NCBI GenBank assembly: GCA_002438405.1
Contig: DJOE01000023.1
Coordinates: 184,167 to 229,996, forward strand
Length of the DNA: 45,830 nt
Reading direction: 5' to 3'
Origin: Cyanobacteria bacterium UBA6446
GTDB lineage: Bacteria > Cyanobacteriota > Vampirovibrionia > Gastranaerophilales > Gastranaerophilaceae
Positions 6,619-14,889 of this stretch are shown piece by piece. Each line of letters starts with the position of its first letter. The stretch's first letter is position 1. A model generated the notes under the pieces. That model saw only the letters and a list, made by a program, of their open reading frames with translations, was not told where the DNA came from and ran no database searches. A program made the position numbers and the translations under genes.

Positions 6619-9222
6619 ATGTTAGATTTTGATAAATTTACAAATTATTCCCAAGAAATCATATCAAGCGCAAACGCATTAATGGGCTCATACAAAAATC
6701 CGCAAATGGAACCGGAACACATTATGCTTGCAATGATTAAAGATAATGGGATTATTAAGGATTATTTAACAGAATTAAAGTTATTAAATCAAGGTTTTAT
6801 TAACAAAATAGTTTCTAAAATTGAAAGTTTACCAAAACTATCCGGACCGGTAAATAGTCAAGGCTTATATTTAAGCCAAGAAACAATGAGATTATTGGAA
6901 CTTTCAATGGAAGAAAGCAAGAAATTGAAAGATGATTTCGTAAGCATTGAATCAATTCTTCTTGCAATGACTGAACTTGACAACAGTAATATCAAGGAAT
7001 TACTTAATGCAAACGATGTAACATCAAGTTCAATACTAAAAATTATGAAAGATATAAGAGGTAATAATAAAGTGGATACAAAAAACGCAGAAGAAAATAT
7101 GAAAGCATTGGAAAAATATTCTACTGACCTTACCGACTTAGCAAGAAAAGGGAAACTAGACCCTGTAATCGGGAGAGATGAAGAAGTTAGAAGAATTATC
7201 CAAGTATTAAACAGACGTACAAAAAACAACCCAGTATTAATTGGTGAACCTGGGGTTGGTAAAACCGCAATTGTTGAGGGTTTAGCCCAACGTATCATCA
7301 GAGGAGATGTTCCTGAAAGTCTTAAAGATGTCAAATTGATATCTCTTGATTTGGGAGCATTAGTTGCAGGTGCAAAATTCAGAGGAGAATTTGAAGAACG
7401 TTTAAAAGCCGTATTAAAAGAAGTTGAAGCTTCAAACGGTGAAATCGTTATGTTCATTGATGAATTGCATACCGTTGTTGGAGCTGGTTCAACAGATGGT
7501 TCAATGGACGCAGGCAACTTGTTAAAACCAATGTTAGCTCGTGGTGTTTTAAGAACAATCGGTGCAACAACAATCAATGAATATCGAAAATACATTGAAA
7601 AAGACCCTGCATTAGAAAGACGTTTTCAACCTGTAATGGTTAACGAACCATCAGTTGAAGATACAATCAGTATTTTACGTGGATTGAAAGAAAAATACGA
7701 AGTTCACCACGGAGTAAGAATACTGGATAGTGCAATTATTGAAGCTGCAAAATTATCAGATAGATATATTACAGACAGATTTCTTCCAGATAAAGCAATC
7801 GATTTGATTGATGAAGCTGCAAGTTCATTGCGTATTGAAATTGATTCAATGCCGGAAGAAATTGATACAATGATGCGTCAAAAAATTCAACTTGAAATTG
7901 AACGTGAAGCATTGAAAAAAGAAGATTCTGATGAGGCTAAAGCAAAAGTTGAAGATATTACAAAACAAGTAACAGAACTTGAAGGTAAAATCAATGTTTT
8001 GAAAGCTCAATGGAAAAAAGAAAAAGCATCAATCACATCAGAAGCAGACATTAAAGATGCAATAAACAAAGTTAAAACCCAAATTGAAGAAGCTGAAAGA
8101 AACACAGATTTACAACGAGCTGCAGAACTTAAATACGGAAAACTTCTTGAACTTGACAAGCAATTAAAAGCTTGTCAAAACAAAGAACACACCAATAACA
8201 AACTTCTAAAAGAAGAAGTAACAGCAACTGATATTGATGAAGTTGTTTCAAAATGGACAGGAATTCCAGTTACAAAACTTGTTGAATCAGAAATGAAAAA
8301 ATTACTTCACATGGAAGATATTTTGCATAAACGTTTGATTGGACAAGATGAAGCAGTTGATACTGTATCAGATGCAATCCGTCGTGCTCGTTCAGGATTA
8401 AAAGACCCTAAACGACCAATAGGTACATTCTTATTCTTAGGACCTACCGGTGTTGGTAAAACTGAGTTAGCTAAATCATTAGCAGAATTTATGTTCAATG
8501 ATGAAGATTCACTTATCCGTATTGATATGTCTGAATATATGGAAAAACATAATGTTGCTAGATTGGTTGGCGCTCCTCCGGGATATGTCGGATATGAAGA
8601 AGGCGGTCAACTTACAGAAGCAGTAAGAAGAAAACCTTATTCAGTTATCTTGTTTGATGAAATCGAAAAAGCTCACCCAGATGTATTCAACATAATGTTA
8701 CAAATCTTTGATGATGGTCGTTTGACAGATTCAAAAGGAAGAACAGTTGATTTCAAAAACACTTTAATCATTATGACAAGTAACATCGGTTCTGATATCA
8801 TTCTTGAAGATACTTTGAATTCATTGATTTCTCCGGAACAATTTAATGACACAAAAGAAAAAGTTCTTGCTGTTTTAAGACAAAGATTTAAACCTGAATT
8901 TTTAAACAGAATTGATGAAACTATTTTCTTCAAGGCATTGAATTTACAACAATTAAGTCAAATCGTCGATATTCAAATGGATTATTTAAGAAACTTGTTA
9001 AAAGACCAAGAGTTAGAATTTGAAATCACAAACGATGCTAAAGAATTCTTAGCAACTCAAGGATTTAACCCTGTATACGGTGCAAGACCATTGAAAAGGG
9101 TAATTCAACAACAAGTTGAAAATCCATTATCTAAATTGATTTTGGCTCAAACATTCTTGAAAGGTGACAAAATCAAAATAGACGTCAAAGATGATAAATT
9201 AACTTTTGAAAAAGTTAAATAA
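6619..9222 (+). CDS. clpB: ATP-dependent disaggregase ClpB
   Basis: The protein has 867 residues and the full ClpB order: an N-terminal Clp repeat domain (1-150), a first AAA+ module with Walker A GEPGVGKT at 209-216 and Walker B VMFIDELHT, a coiled-coil middle domain (about 400-530), and a second AAA+ module with GPTGVGKT at 608-615 and VILFDEIEKAHPDVFN. The middle domain separates ClpB from ClpA and ClpX, and it has no ClpP-binding loop, so it refolds aggregated proteins with DnaK and does not degrade them. GGAG lies 11 nt before the ATG. The promoter palindrome suggests stress control by a repressor. It is monocistronic, ending at a strong hairpin. Confidence 0.96.
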   Translation: MLDFDKFTNYSQEIISSANALMGSYKNPQMEPEHIMLAMIKDNGIIKDYLTELKLLNQGFINKIVSKIESLPKLSGPVNSQGLYLSQETMRLLELSMEESKKLKDDFVSIESILLAMTELDNSNIKELLNANDVTSSSILKIMKDIRGNNKVDTKNAEENMKALEKYSTDLTDLARKGKLDPVIGRDEEVRRIIQVLNRRTKNNPVLIGEPGVGKTAIVEGLAQRIIRGDVPESLKDVKLISLDLGALVAGAKFRGEFEERLKAVLKEVEASNGEIVMFIDELHTVVGAGSTDGSMDAGNLLKPMLARGVLRTIGATTINEYRKYIEKDPALERRFQPVMVNEPSVEDTISILRGLKEKYEVHHGVRILDSAIIEAAKLSDRYITDRFLPDKAIDLIDEAASSLRIEIDSMPEEIDTMMRQKIQLEIEREALKKEDSDEAKAKVEDITKQVTELEGKINVLKAQWKKEKASITSEADIKDAINKVKTQIEEAERNTDLQRAAELKYGKLLELDKQLKACQNKEHTNNKLLKEEVTATDIDEVVSKWTGIPVTKLVESEMKKLLHMEDILHKRLIGQDEAVDTVSDAIRRARSGLKDPKRPIGTFLFLGPTGVGKTELAKSLAEFMFNDEDSLIRIDMSEYMEKHNVARLVGAPPGYVGYEEGGQLTEAVRRKPYSVILFDEIEKAHPDVFNIMLQIFDDGRLTDSKGRTVDFKNTLIIMTSNIGSDIILEDTLNSLISPEQFNDTKEKVLAVLRQRFKPEFLNRIDETIFFKALNLQQLSQIVDIQMDYLRNLLKDQELEFEITNDAKEFLATQGFNPVYGARPLKRVIQQQVENPLSKLILAQTFLKGDKIKIDVKDDKLTFEKVK

Positions 9223-9247
9223 TTTATTCACTATAACTCAAAAGTTT

Positions 9248-9276
9248 GGCTGCAAACTGATAATCAGTTTGCAGCC
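9248..9276. terminator. strong hairpin after clpB
   Basis: GGCTGCAAACTG and CAGTTTGCAGCC form a perfect 12-bp stem around a 5-nt loop. It lies 25 nt beyond the clpB stop. No T-run follows on either strand, so it may act with Rho or protect the 3' end. Confidence 0.5.
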
Positions 9277-9375
9277 TTCGATTATAATGACCTTTAAAAT
9301 AAAAATGAACTTTTGAAAATCAAAATCGTTCTATAAATGTAGTAAGAAAACGAAAGAAGAAAAAGGAGGTTCATT

Positions 9376-9630
9376 ATGATGAAAAAGGTTATTGCAACAG
9401 CACTTTGTTTAACTATAACAGCTCCATGCTTTGCAGCAGGAAGATACAAAAACTATTATCCAAACCCTAACAGAATGGACTGTCCTAGATACGAACAAAG
9501 ATACGATTACAGAAGAGATAATCACAGACCACCAAGACCTGATTGTCGCTCTTCACAAAGAACAAAAACACTTGCAGCCGTAGCAGGAATTGCCGGAGTT
9601 GCAATGATAATCTCAGCAATTGCTGATTAA
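9376..9630 (+). CDS. small exported Arg/Tyr/Pro-rich protein
   Basis: The 84-residue protein starts with a clear signal peptide (KK, hydrophobic core, cleavage after APCFA, about residue 20), then has a basic, aromatic and proline-rich middle (residues 22-60), and ends in a glycine/alanine-rich hydrophobic helix (about 65-83). A near-perfect AAGGAGG precedes the ATG. I do not recognise the family. The layout suggests a small periplasmic or membrane-anchored envelope protein. It is transcribed alone and followed by a terminator at 9711. Confidence 0.75.
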   Translation: MMKKVIATALCLTITAPCFAAGRYKNYYPNPNRMDCPRYEQRYDYRRDNHRPPRPDCRSSQRTKTLAAVAGIAGVAMIISAIAD

Positions 9631-9710
9631 AATAAAATCTCTACAATTAATCCAAAGTAAAACAAATATACATTTTCCCCAAACATTCTTAATCTCAATA
9701 CTCTATAAGC

Positions 9711-9745
9711 CCTCTTGTAAGTACACATACAAGAGGATTATTTTT
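9711..9745 (+). terminator. rho-independent terminator
   Basis: CCTCTTGTA (9711-9719) pairs with TACAAGAGG (9728-9736) and is followed by ATTATTTTT. It ends the transcript of the small exported protein. Confidence 0.8.
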
Positions 9746-9756
9746 ACAAACAAAAA

Positions 9757-9775
9757 GGAGAGAATAAATCTCTCC
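9757..9775 (-). terminator. lysS terminator
   Basis: GGAGAGA (9757-9763) and TCTCTCC (9769-9775) enclose ATAAA. On the minus strand the stem is followed by TTTTTG, 27 nt past the lysS stop. A T-run on the plus strand makes it potentially bidirectional. Confidence 0.8.
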
Positions 9776-9801
9776 TTTTATTTATTAAGTAATGCAGAAA
9801 A

Positions 9802-11307
9802 TTAATCTTTTTTCTTCAATGTTGGAAACGCAATTACGTCACGGATAGATGGAGAGTTGGTCAACAACATAACCAATCTATCAATACCAACACCTAAACC
9901 ACCCATTGGAGGTACACCATGTTCTAATGCACAGATATAATCCTCATCAATCGGCATAGCTTCCTCATCACCTGCTGCTTTAGCAGCCATTTGAGCTTCA
10001 AATCTTGCTCTTTGGTCAATCGGATCAGTCAATTCTGAGAATGCATTACTGATTTCCCAACCGTTAACACGAGTTTCAAAACGTTCTGTTAATCTTGGAT
10101 TATTTCTGTGAACTTTTGAAAGAGGTGAAATATCTTTAGGGTAATCATAAATATGAATAGGTTGAATCAATGATGGTTCAATTTTTTCTTCAAATACACG
10201 TTCAATTACTTGACCCCATTTGTCGCAATCATCGGCATCAACATGAACAGATTTAGCTTTTTCTTTAGCTTCTTCAACTGTTTCAACTTTATTGAAATCA
10301 ATACCGGTAGCTTCTTCAACAGCACCTAGCATAGTTTTTCTATCCCAAGGTGGAGTTAAATCTATTTCATTTTCGCCATAAGTAATTTTTGTTGTACCAA
10401 GAACTTCTTTCGCAACATAAGCAACTAAGTTTTCTGTCAAAGTCATCATGTCATTATAATCAACATAAGCTTGATACAATTCCATCATAGTGAATTCCGG
10501 ATTGTGACGAGTATCAATACCCTCGTTACGGAATGAACGGTTGATTTCAAAGATTTTTTCACTTACACCACCAACCATCAAACGTTTCAAATAAAGTTCC
10601 GGAGCAATTCTCAAATACATATCCATATCTAAAGTATTATGGTGAGTAATGAAAGGTCTTGCATTTGCACCACCTGCTTGTGGGTGAAGCATTGGAGTTT
10701 CAACTTCCATAAAACCTAAACCTGTCAAATATTCTCTTACTTTTTGGATAATTAAACTTCTCTTTTTGAAAGTTTGTCTAACATCATCGTTAACAATCAT
10801 ATCAACGTAACGTTGTCTGTATTTTGTTTCAACGTCAGTCAATCCGTGGAATTTTTCAGGCAATGGAAGAAGTGATTTTGACAAAATTTCTAAAGAAGTA
10901 GCTTTGATTGTCAATTCTCCACGAGGAGTTCTTCTTACTGAACCGTAAAAACCAACGATATCACCTATATCAATTGTTTTTAAAGTTTTCAAATCTTCTT
11001 CTGACAAGTTTTCTTTGTGTGAAAAGATTTGAATTTTTCCTGAAGCATCTACCAAATCAATAAACATTCCGGTGTTACGGTTAGCCATAACACGTCCTGC
11101 AACGTGATAGAAATCTTCTGTTTCTTCACCTGTAGGCAAATCTTTATATTTTTCTTGCAAATCTTGAGCCATAATGTCTTTGTCATATCCATAAGGATAA
11201 GGATTTAGACCTCTTTCTCTCAAGTTTTCCATTTTTTGAATTCTTACTTTACGAATTTGGCTTTGTGAAGAGCCTGATTCTTGATTTTTTTCTGGTTTTT
11301 GAGTCAT
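9802..11307 (-). CDS. lysS: lysyl-tRNA synthetase, class II
   Basis: This 501-residue cytoplasmic enzyme charges tRNA-Lys. An N-terminal OB-fold anticodon-binding domain (about 60-165) is followed by the class II catalytic core: motif 2 with the typical FRNEGIDTRHNPEFTMMELY, and motif 3 GGLGVGIDRLVMLL near the C-terminus. The length is normal for bacterial LysS. An in-frame TTG lies 9 nt upstream at 11316, but AAGGA is correctly spaced from the ATG at 11307, so I take that start. It is divergent from dut and ends at its own hairpin. Confidence 0.96.
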   Translation of the reverse strand: MTQKPEKNQESGSSQSQIRKVRIQKMENLRERGLNPYPYGYDKDIMAQDLQEKYKDLPTGEETEDFYHVAGRVMANRNTGMFIDLVDASGKIQIFSHKENLSEEDLKTLKTIDIGDIVGFYGSVRRTPRGELTIKATSLEILSKSLLPLPEKFHGLTDVETKYRQRYVDMIVNDDVRQTFKKRSLIIQKVREYLTGLGFMEVETPMLHPQAGGANARPFITHHNTLDMDMYLRIAPELYLKRLMVGGVSEKIFEINRSFRNEGIDTRHNPEFTMMELYQAYVDYNDMMTLTENLVAYVAKEVLGTTKITYGENEIDLTPPWDRKTMLGAVEEATGIDFNKVETVEEAKEKAKSVHVDADDCDKWGQVIERVFEEKIEPSLIQPIHIYDYPKDISPLSKVHRNNPRLTERFETRVNGWEISNAFSELTDPIDQRARFEAQMAAKAAGDEEAMPIDEDYICALEHGVPPMGGLGVGIDRLVMLLTNSPSIRDVIAFPTLKKKD

Positions 11308-11436
11308 ATTTTTCAATCCTTATATTTAAACTAAACTCTGTACTTTGATTGTATCATAAATATTGTGAATTATTTGAATAGATTAAAAGATATTTTCATG
11401 CTAGGATTTTTAAGAGTTAAGAGAAAAGGAGAGTAT

Positions 11437-11874
11437 ATGACAGTTTTAAAGATAAAAAGATTAGCACACAATGTTAATGTTCCTAAATACCAAACAGAGG
11501 GAGCTGCAGGCATGGATTTGTGCGCCGCAATTTCTGAACCAATTGAATTAAAACCACTAGAAAGAAAACTTATTCCAACAGGATTAAAAATAGAACTTGA
11601 ACACGGCTACGAAGCACAAGTAAGACCACGTTCAGGCTTATCTATCAAACACGGAATTACACTAATCAACTGTGTTGGTACAATTGATGAAGATTACCGT
11701 GGAGAAGTTTGCGTTCCAATTGCAAATGTTTCAAATGAAGCATACACAATTCAACCGCAAGAAAGAATTGCTCAAATGGTAATAGCAAAAGTTGAACAAG
11801 CAAAAATTGAAGTTGTTACCGAATTAAGTGACACTGACAGAGGAGAAGGCGGTTTTGGTTCAACGGGAAAATAA
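11437..11874 (+). CDS. dut: dUTP diphosphatase
   Basis: The trimeric dUTPase has 145 residues and converts dUTP to dUMP and pyrophosphate, which keeps uracil out of DNA and feeds dTMP synthesis. All five motifs are present: AAGMDLCA (1), RPRSGLSIKHG (2), GTIDEDYRGEV (3), ERIAQMVI (4) and RGEGGFGSTG (5, the P-loop-like tail). The open frame extends 24 codons upstream to 11365, but AAAGGAGAG just before the ATG at 11437 and the family's usual N-terminus fix the start there. Confidence 0.96.
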   Translation: MTVLKIKRLAHNVNVPKYQTEGAAGMDLCAAISEPIELKPLERKLIPTGLKIELEHGYEAQVRPRSGLSIKHGITLINCVGTIDEDYRGEVCVPIANVSNEAYTIQPQERIAQMVIAKVEQAKIEVVTELSDTDRGEGGFGSTGK

Positions 11875-11965
11875 TATTTACATTTAATGAATGATTTTAT
11901 ATAAATCTTCTTTATTTATAATGCAAATGTAGTTTTCACAAGCATTTAAGTAAAGGAGATTTTTT

Positions 11966-12355
11966 ATGGCAGAAGAATTAGACATGCAACAATTAACCGG
12001 TAAAAACTGGATGGCTACAATGATGTCTTGTTGGGCATTAGGTTCATTAGGCGCTCACAGATTTTACACAGGCAAAACAACTTCAGCTTGGATTATGTTT
12101 GTAATGACAATTGTTGGTTTTTTAGCTCCAATAAGTTGCATTTGGGCATTGATTGATGGTTTTATGATTGCTCTTGGCAAATTCAAAGCAGCAGATGGAG
12201 ATGAATTGTATGAAAGAATCGATTGGGTTGGTTATATTTATATGGCAATAATGATTCTTTCTATTTTAGCAGGTATTGGATTTGTATTCCTTATGGGAGC
12301 AGCAATGGCTGCGGCAATCGCAGGTGCTGGTGCTATGCCTCCGGTTACTCCGTAA
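11966..12355 (+). CDS. TM2-domain membrane protein
   Basis: The protein has 129 residues. The TM2 domain covers about residues 14-70, with the signature GSLGAHRFYTGKT between two membrane helices and IWALIDGFMIALGKF after them. A third hydrophobic, alanine/glycine-rich helix (about 86-122) follows. The family is widespread and its role in bacteria is not settled. AAAGGAG precedes the ATG. It is followed by a strong terminator and then the first copy of a 235-bp repeat. Confidence 0.88.
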   Translation: MAEELDMQQLTGKNWMATMMSCWALGSLGAHRFYTGKTTSAWIMFVMTIVGFLAPISCIWALIDGFMIALGKFKAADGDELYERIDWVGYIYMAIMILSILAGIGFVFLMGAAMAAAIAGAGAMPPVTP

Positions 12356-12380
12356 TTAATGACAGAATTATGAACCAGAA

Positions 12381-12408
12381 AAACTCTCTCATTTTGAGAG
12401 AGTTTTTT
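12381..12408 (+). terminator. rho-independent terminator of the TM2 gene
   Basis: AAACTCTCTC (12381-12390), loop ATTTT, GAGAGAGTTT (12396-12405), ending in a run of six T. Confidence 0.88.
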
Positions 12409-12411
12409 GTG

Positions 12412-12645
12412 CAATAAAAAAGGAACCGATTAAGGTTCCGTTTAGTAGTAGTGGAAAAGGAGGAAAAATTATTAGTTTCTAATTACATTTTATGTATCGG
12501 CAGAATTTTATAGAAACTTTAGCTTTTGAATTCAAATATTACAAAATTGTTACAATCAAATTAAAGAACAATTTAATTGCAATAAGGTGGGTAACAATTA
12601 TTTTTCCCTCGCCATTGAGTAAGGGAGAGGGTTAGGGTGAGGGTT
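12412..12645 (+). repeat. 235-bp direct repeat, copy A
   Basis: Almost identical to 14027-14261 (I see about six small differences). The unit holds a hairpin GGAACC-N6-GGTTCC, an AAAAGGAGG that leads to no ATG at normal distance, an AT-rich block, and at its end a CCCTCGCC...GGGAGAGGGTTAGGGTGAGGG module. A 47-codon frame starting at 12492 is also open in the other copy but has no ribosome-binding site. The remaining bases up to 12722 hold only the 3' flank of the pilin gene. Confidence 0.85.
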
Positions 12646-12722
12646 TATGTAAATTGTTGAAATAAAAAAAACAGTAGCTAATATCGTAATCCTTAACACG
12701 ATTACAATTAGGAAATACAAAA

Positions 12723-13517
12723 CTATTTCAAATTCCAAACATCATCTGGAATAGTCCAACCATTGTCTTTAACTCTTAACAGACAAAAATACCCTGCCAA
12801 ATTACTATTATCGTTCTTACTACAATTTCTATTAATTTCATTTTTTGTTTTGTGAAAACCAGCCGGAAGAATTCCATAATCTGGAGTATAAGTTAAAACA
12901 TAAATATCTTTTCCAATAACATTTGGTCCACTATTACCATTTGCATCAACAAAAATTGACATTCCAGTCTTTGCATAATTTATCCCAAAGATCTGCCACA
13001 TCTGATTATCTCCAGACCATACGTCCATAGTTAAATTAGTCCCATTATTTAACGTTACAGATACAATACTTAGCCCAAGACCAATTTCAGGTCTATCATT
13101 CTGAGCGACAGCACCAGTCAAAAGTTTTGTTTGATGTTTTTGCCAACAACCTTTCGTATCATAACAAACATGAGAATATTTCATATATGGAGCAAAATAC
13201 GTTTCAAACCATTGCCTTTGTGAATTTGTGTTTCCATCTTGAAGAATCATACTCATATCAACATCATTACCCTCATTAGATTTGATAACTTGTTGAACAA
13301 TAGAATAATCTTCTTTTAATTTTGCTTCTATTACACGTTTTTGATTTTTAGAAATCAAAGTTGGGATTGTCATCGCAGCAACAATGCCAATTATGCCTAG
13401 GGTGATTAAAACTTCGGCCAATGTAAAAGCAAATTTTGCCTTTGTTAGTGGCAAAACTACGTGCGTACCATCTTCAGCCAATGTAAATACAAGTTTCGTC
13501 TTTAAAAAATTTTTCAT
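12723..13517 (-). CDS. type IV pilin-like protein with duplicated leader motif
   Basis: This 264-residue type II/IV pseudopilin-like protein has the prepilin site A30/F31 with E35 at +5, then the hydrophobic helix VLITLGIIGIVAAMTIPTL. Prepilin peptidase would cut before F31 and the helix would anchor or assemble the pilin. The leader is odd: it contains an earlier FTLAE at residues 11-15 followed by DGTHVVLPLTKAKFA, so the processing motif appears twice. The globular part has several cysteines (CYDTKGC, NCSKN, YFCLL). It is head to head with the XRE gene at 13694, and the pair is enclosed by direct repeats. Two further pilins lie at 39550 and 44840. Confidence 0.85.
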   Translation of the reverse strand: MKNFLKTKLVFTLAEDGTHVVLPLTKAKFAFTLAEVLITLGIIGIVAAMTIPTLISKNQKRVIEAKLKEDYSIVQQVIKSNEGNDVDMSMILQDGNTNSQRQWFETYFAPYMKYSHVCYDTKGCWQKHQTKLLTGAVAQNDRPEIGLGLSIVSVTLNNGTNLTMDVWSGDNQMWQIFGINYAKTGMSIFVDANGNSGPNVIGKDIYVLTYTPDYGILPAGFHKTKNEINRNCSKNDNSNLAGYFCLLRVKDNGWTIPDDVWNLK

Positions 13518-13693
13518 TAGAAAAATAACTCCATATTCTTATTAAGTTAGTTTTTTAATTATAAAAAGTTAAATTATTTATTGTGAATAATAATATTATA
13601 TATTATATATAATAATTAATCAACAATAATTTAGCTAATACATTATTATTTATTCACCATCAATAAACTATTATGATGATACGGAGCAATAAT
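13518..13693. promoter_or_regulatory. shared intergenic region of pilin and XRE genes
   Basis: The 176-nt region is extremely AT-rich. It holds an AT-only palindrome with 9-nt arms around one base (ATTATATAT-T-ATATATAAT, about 13594-13612) and an outer inverted pair GTGAATAA / TTATTCAC. Promoters for both divergent genes must lie here. An operator for the XRE protein is likely but not proven. Confidence 0.4.
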
Positions 13694-14008
13694 ATGCAAA
13701 ATATAAAAGTTTTACTTGGAAAAAGAATAAAAGAGTTAAGAAAAAATCGTAATTATACGCAAGAAAAACTTGCCGAACTTGCAGGTATTGAGATTCCGAG
13801 TTTGAGTAACATTGAAAACGGTAAAAATTATCCAAGTAATGACACTCTAGAAAATTTGTCTAAAGCACTAGAGGTTCGACCATTTGAACTCTATTTATTT
13901 GACTATTATCAACCCCAAGAAATACTTATTGATGAAATGCTTCAATCAATGAAAAAAGACGAGCAACTGACACAAAAAATGTACAAATATTTTTTGTGCG
14001 TAAGATAA
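13694..14008 (+). CDS. XRE-family transcriptional regulator
   Basis: The 104-residue DNA-binding protein has a Cro/C1-type helix-turn-helix at about residues 6-60 (GKRIKELRKNRNYTQEKLAELAGIEIPSLSNIENGKNYPS) and a short C-terminal tail. Two ATGs occur upstream in frame (13673, 13676), but GGAG at 13683-13686 is correctly spaced only from 13694. It is divergent from the pilin gene and lies directly before repeat copy B, so it probably controls the pilin gene and itself. Confidence 0.88.
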   Translation: MQNIKVLLGKRIKELRKNRNYTQEKLAELAGIEIPSLSNIENGKNYPSNDTLENLSKALEVRPFELYLFDYYQPQEILIDEMLQSMKKDEQLTQKMYKYFLCVR

Positions 14009-14026
14009 TTTCTTTGTTCCTTTATT

Positions 14027-14261
14027 CAATAAAAAAGGAACCGATTAAGGTTCCGTTTAGTAGTAGTGGAAAAGGAGGAAAAATTATTGGTTTCTAATTA
14101 CATTTTATGTATCGGCAGAATTTTATAGAAACTTTAGTTTTTGAATTCAAATATTACAAAATTGTTACAATCAAATTAAAGAACAATTTAATTGCAATAA
14201 GATGGGTAACAATTATTTTCTCCCTCGCCATTGAAAAGGGAGAGGGGTTAGGGTGAGGGTT
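14027..14261 (+). repeat. 235-bp direct repeat, copy B
   Basis: Copy of 12412-12645, offset by 1615 nt. As in copy A, it stands just downstream of a plus-strand gene. An additional GTTCCTTT / AAAGGAAC pair at its left edge can form a terminator-like hairpin for the XRE gene. Confidence 0.85.
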
Positions 14262-14271
14262 CATTCTTATT

Positions 14272-14309
14272 CCCTCGCCCTTGAATAAGGGAGAGGGGTA
14301 GGGTGAGGG
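14272..14309 (+). repeat. CCCTCGCC / GGGTGAGGG repeat, third copy
   Basis: A 38-nt module, CCCTCGCCCTTGA then AAGGGAGAGGGG and TAGGGTGAGGG. The same module closes repeat copy A (12606-12643) and copy B (14222-14259). CCCTC pairs with GAGGG to give a hairpin. Confidence 0.7.
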
Positions 14310-14517
14310 TTCAATATATATTCCCAAGCATCACTCTCATAGTAATACAGTTCCTATCTGCAAAATATACTATATTTTGAGAAAAACACAATAGGAAACA
14401 AAATAATATAAATATAATTCCTAAAGCAGTCATTTTAACCCTCTATTTACATTTCGCAGCCTAACTGTATCATGAAAAATTTATAACAATGTTAATTTGC
14501 ATTCTTGAACGATATTA
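14310..14517. other. intergenic, nothing recognised
   Basis: AT-rich sequence between the repeats and the relic element end. I find no ORF with a ribosome-binding site, no strong hairpin and no RNA gene. Confidence 0.5.
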
Positions 14518-14587
14518 ACGGATTACCCACAATAAAATAGACAATAAAAAAGAGAGTTTTAGGACTCTCTTTTTTATGGAGCGGGAG
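14518..14587. repeat. relic right end of a related integrative element
   Basis: This 70-nt segment matches the right end of the element at 30816-30884. It has one arm-type ATTACCCAC (14522-14530), the AATAGACAATAAAAAAGAGAG stretch with its terminator hairpin, and TGGAGCGGGAG, the tRNA 3' end with CCA on the minus strand. It stops after 7 nt of the tRNA acceptor stem. Confidence 0.75.
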
Positions 14588-14680
14588 CCAAGTAGGTACT
14601 ATGCCTCTAATACTCGATGAATCTCGCAAAGAGTCATAGCAACGAGGCTTGTGCTTACGCACATTACCCTCTATCATTAC
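14588..14680. other. spacer between relic end and attL
   Basis: A stretch of about 93 nt with GC clearly higher than its flanks. A 61-codon minus-strand frame crosses it but looks accidental. It could be original chromosomal sequence downstream of tRNA-Gly or a remnant of an earlier insertion. Confidence 0.35.
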
Positions 14681-14721
14681 TAATTAAAAAGACCTATCAA
14701 CTTGATAGGTCTTTTTAATTA
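14681..14721 (-). terminator. original tRNA-Gly terminator, displaced by the insertion
   Basis: A perfect palindrome with 20-nt arms around one base (14681-14700 and 14702-14721). Its core is GACCTATCAA / TTGATAGGTC, flanked by A5 and T5, so it terminates in both directions. It abuts the tRNA 3' fragment, as expected for the terminator of the tRNA gene before integration. Confidence 0.75.
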
Positions 14722-14763
14722 GCGGGAGACGAGACTCGAACTCGCGACATCCTCCTTGGCAAG
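14721..14763. other. attL: 43-bp copy of the tRNA-Gly 3' half
   Basis: Identical over 43 nt to 30877-30919. On the minus strand it runs from the anticodon loop (CTTGCCAAGG) through the T-arm to the discriminator base. No 5' half is present, so it is not a tRNA gene. Confidence 0.92.
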
Positions 14764-14846
14764 CAATGTAAATAATACAAAATGCTTGATTTTACAACCG
14801 TTTTCACTATATGAAACTTATTCGAAACAGGCGAAATCATATATGA

Positions 14847-14866
14847 ATTACCCACCCATTACCCAC
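14847..14866. promoter_or_regulatory. left arm-type integrase sites
   Basis: Two direct copies of ATTACCCAC (14847-14855, 14858-14866) 11 nt apart, matched by a pair at 30809-30828. The period is one helical turn. By analogy with lambda-type integrases these would bind the integrase N-terminal domain or excisionase. Confidence 0.65.
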
Positions 14867-14889
14867 AGAAAATAATTTAAATTATTCAA

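Noticed and set aside
6858..7595. 245-codon minus-strand ORF inside clpB
   Set aside because: Antisense shadow of a strongly conserved coding region, with no start signal.
9620..9805. 61-codon plus-strand ORF after the small exported protein
   Set aside because: It spans two terminator hairpins and has no ribosome-binding site.
12492..14250. 47- to 49-codon ORFs starting at 12492 and 14107 in the two direct repeats
   Set aside because: Open in both copies, but the only SD-like sequence is too far upstream and the ends differ. Probably a by-product of the duplication.
14492..14677. 61-codon minus-strand ORF
   Set aside because: It runs through the relic element end and its terminator hairpin, has no ribosome-binding site, and its product has low-complexity character.
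14721..14763. Second tRNA-Gly gene
   Set aside because: Only the 3' half is present, with no acceptor 5' strand or D-arm. It is the attL copy.
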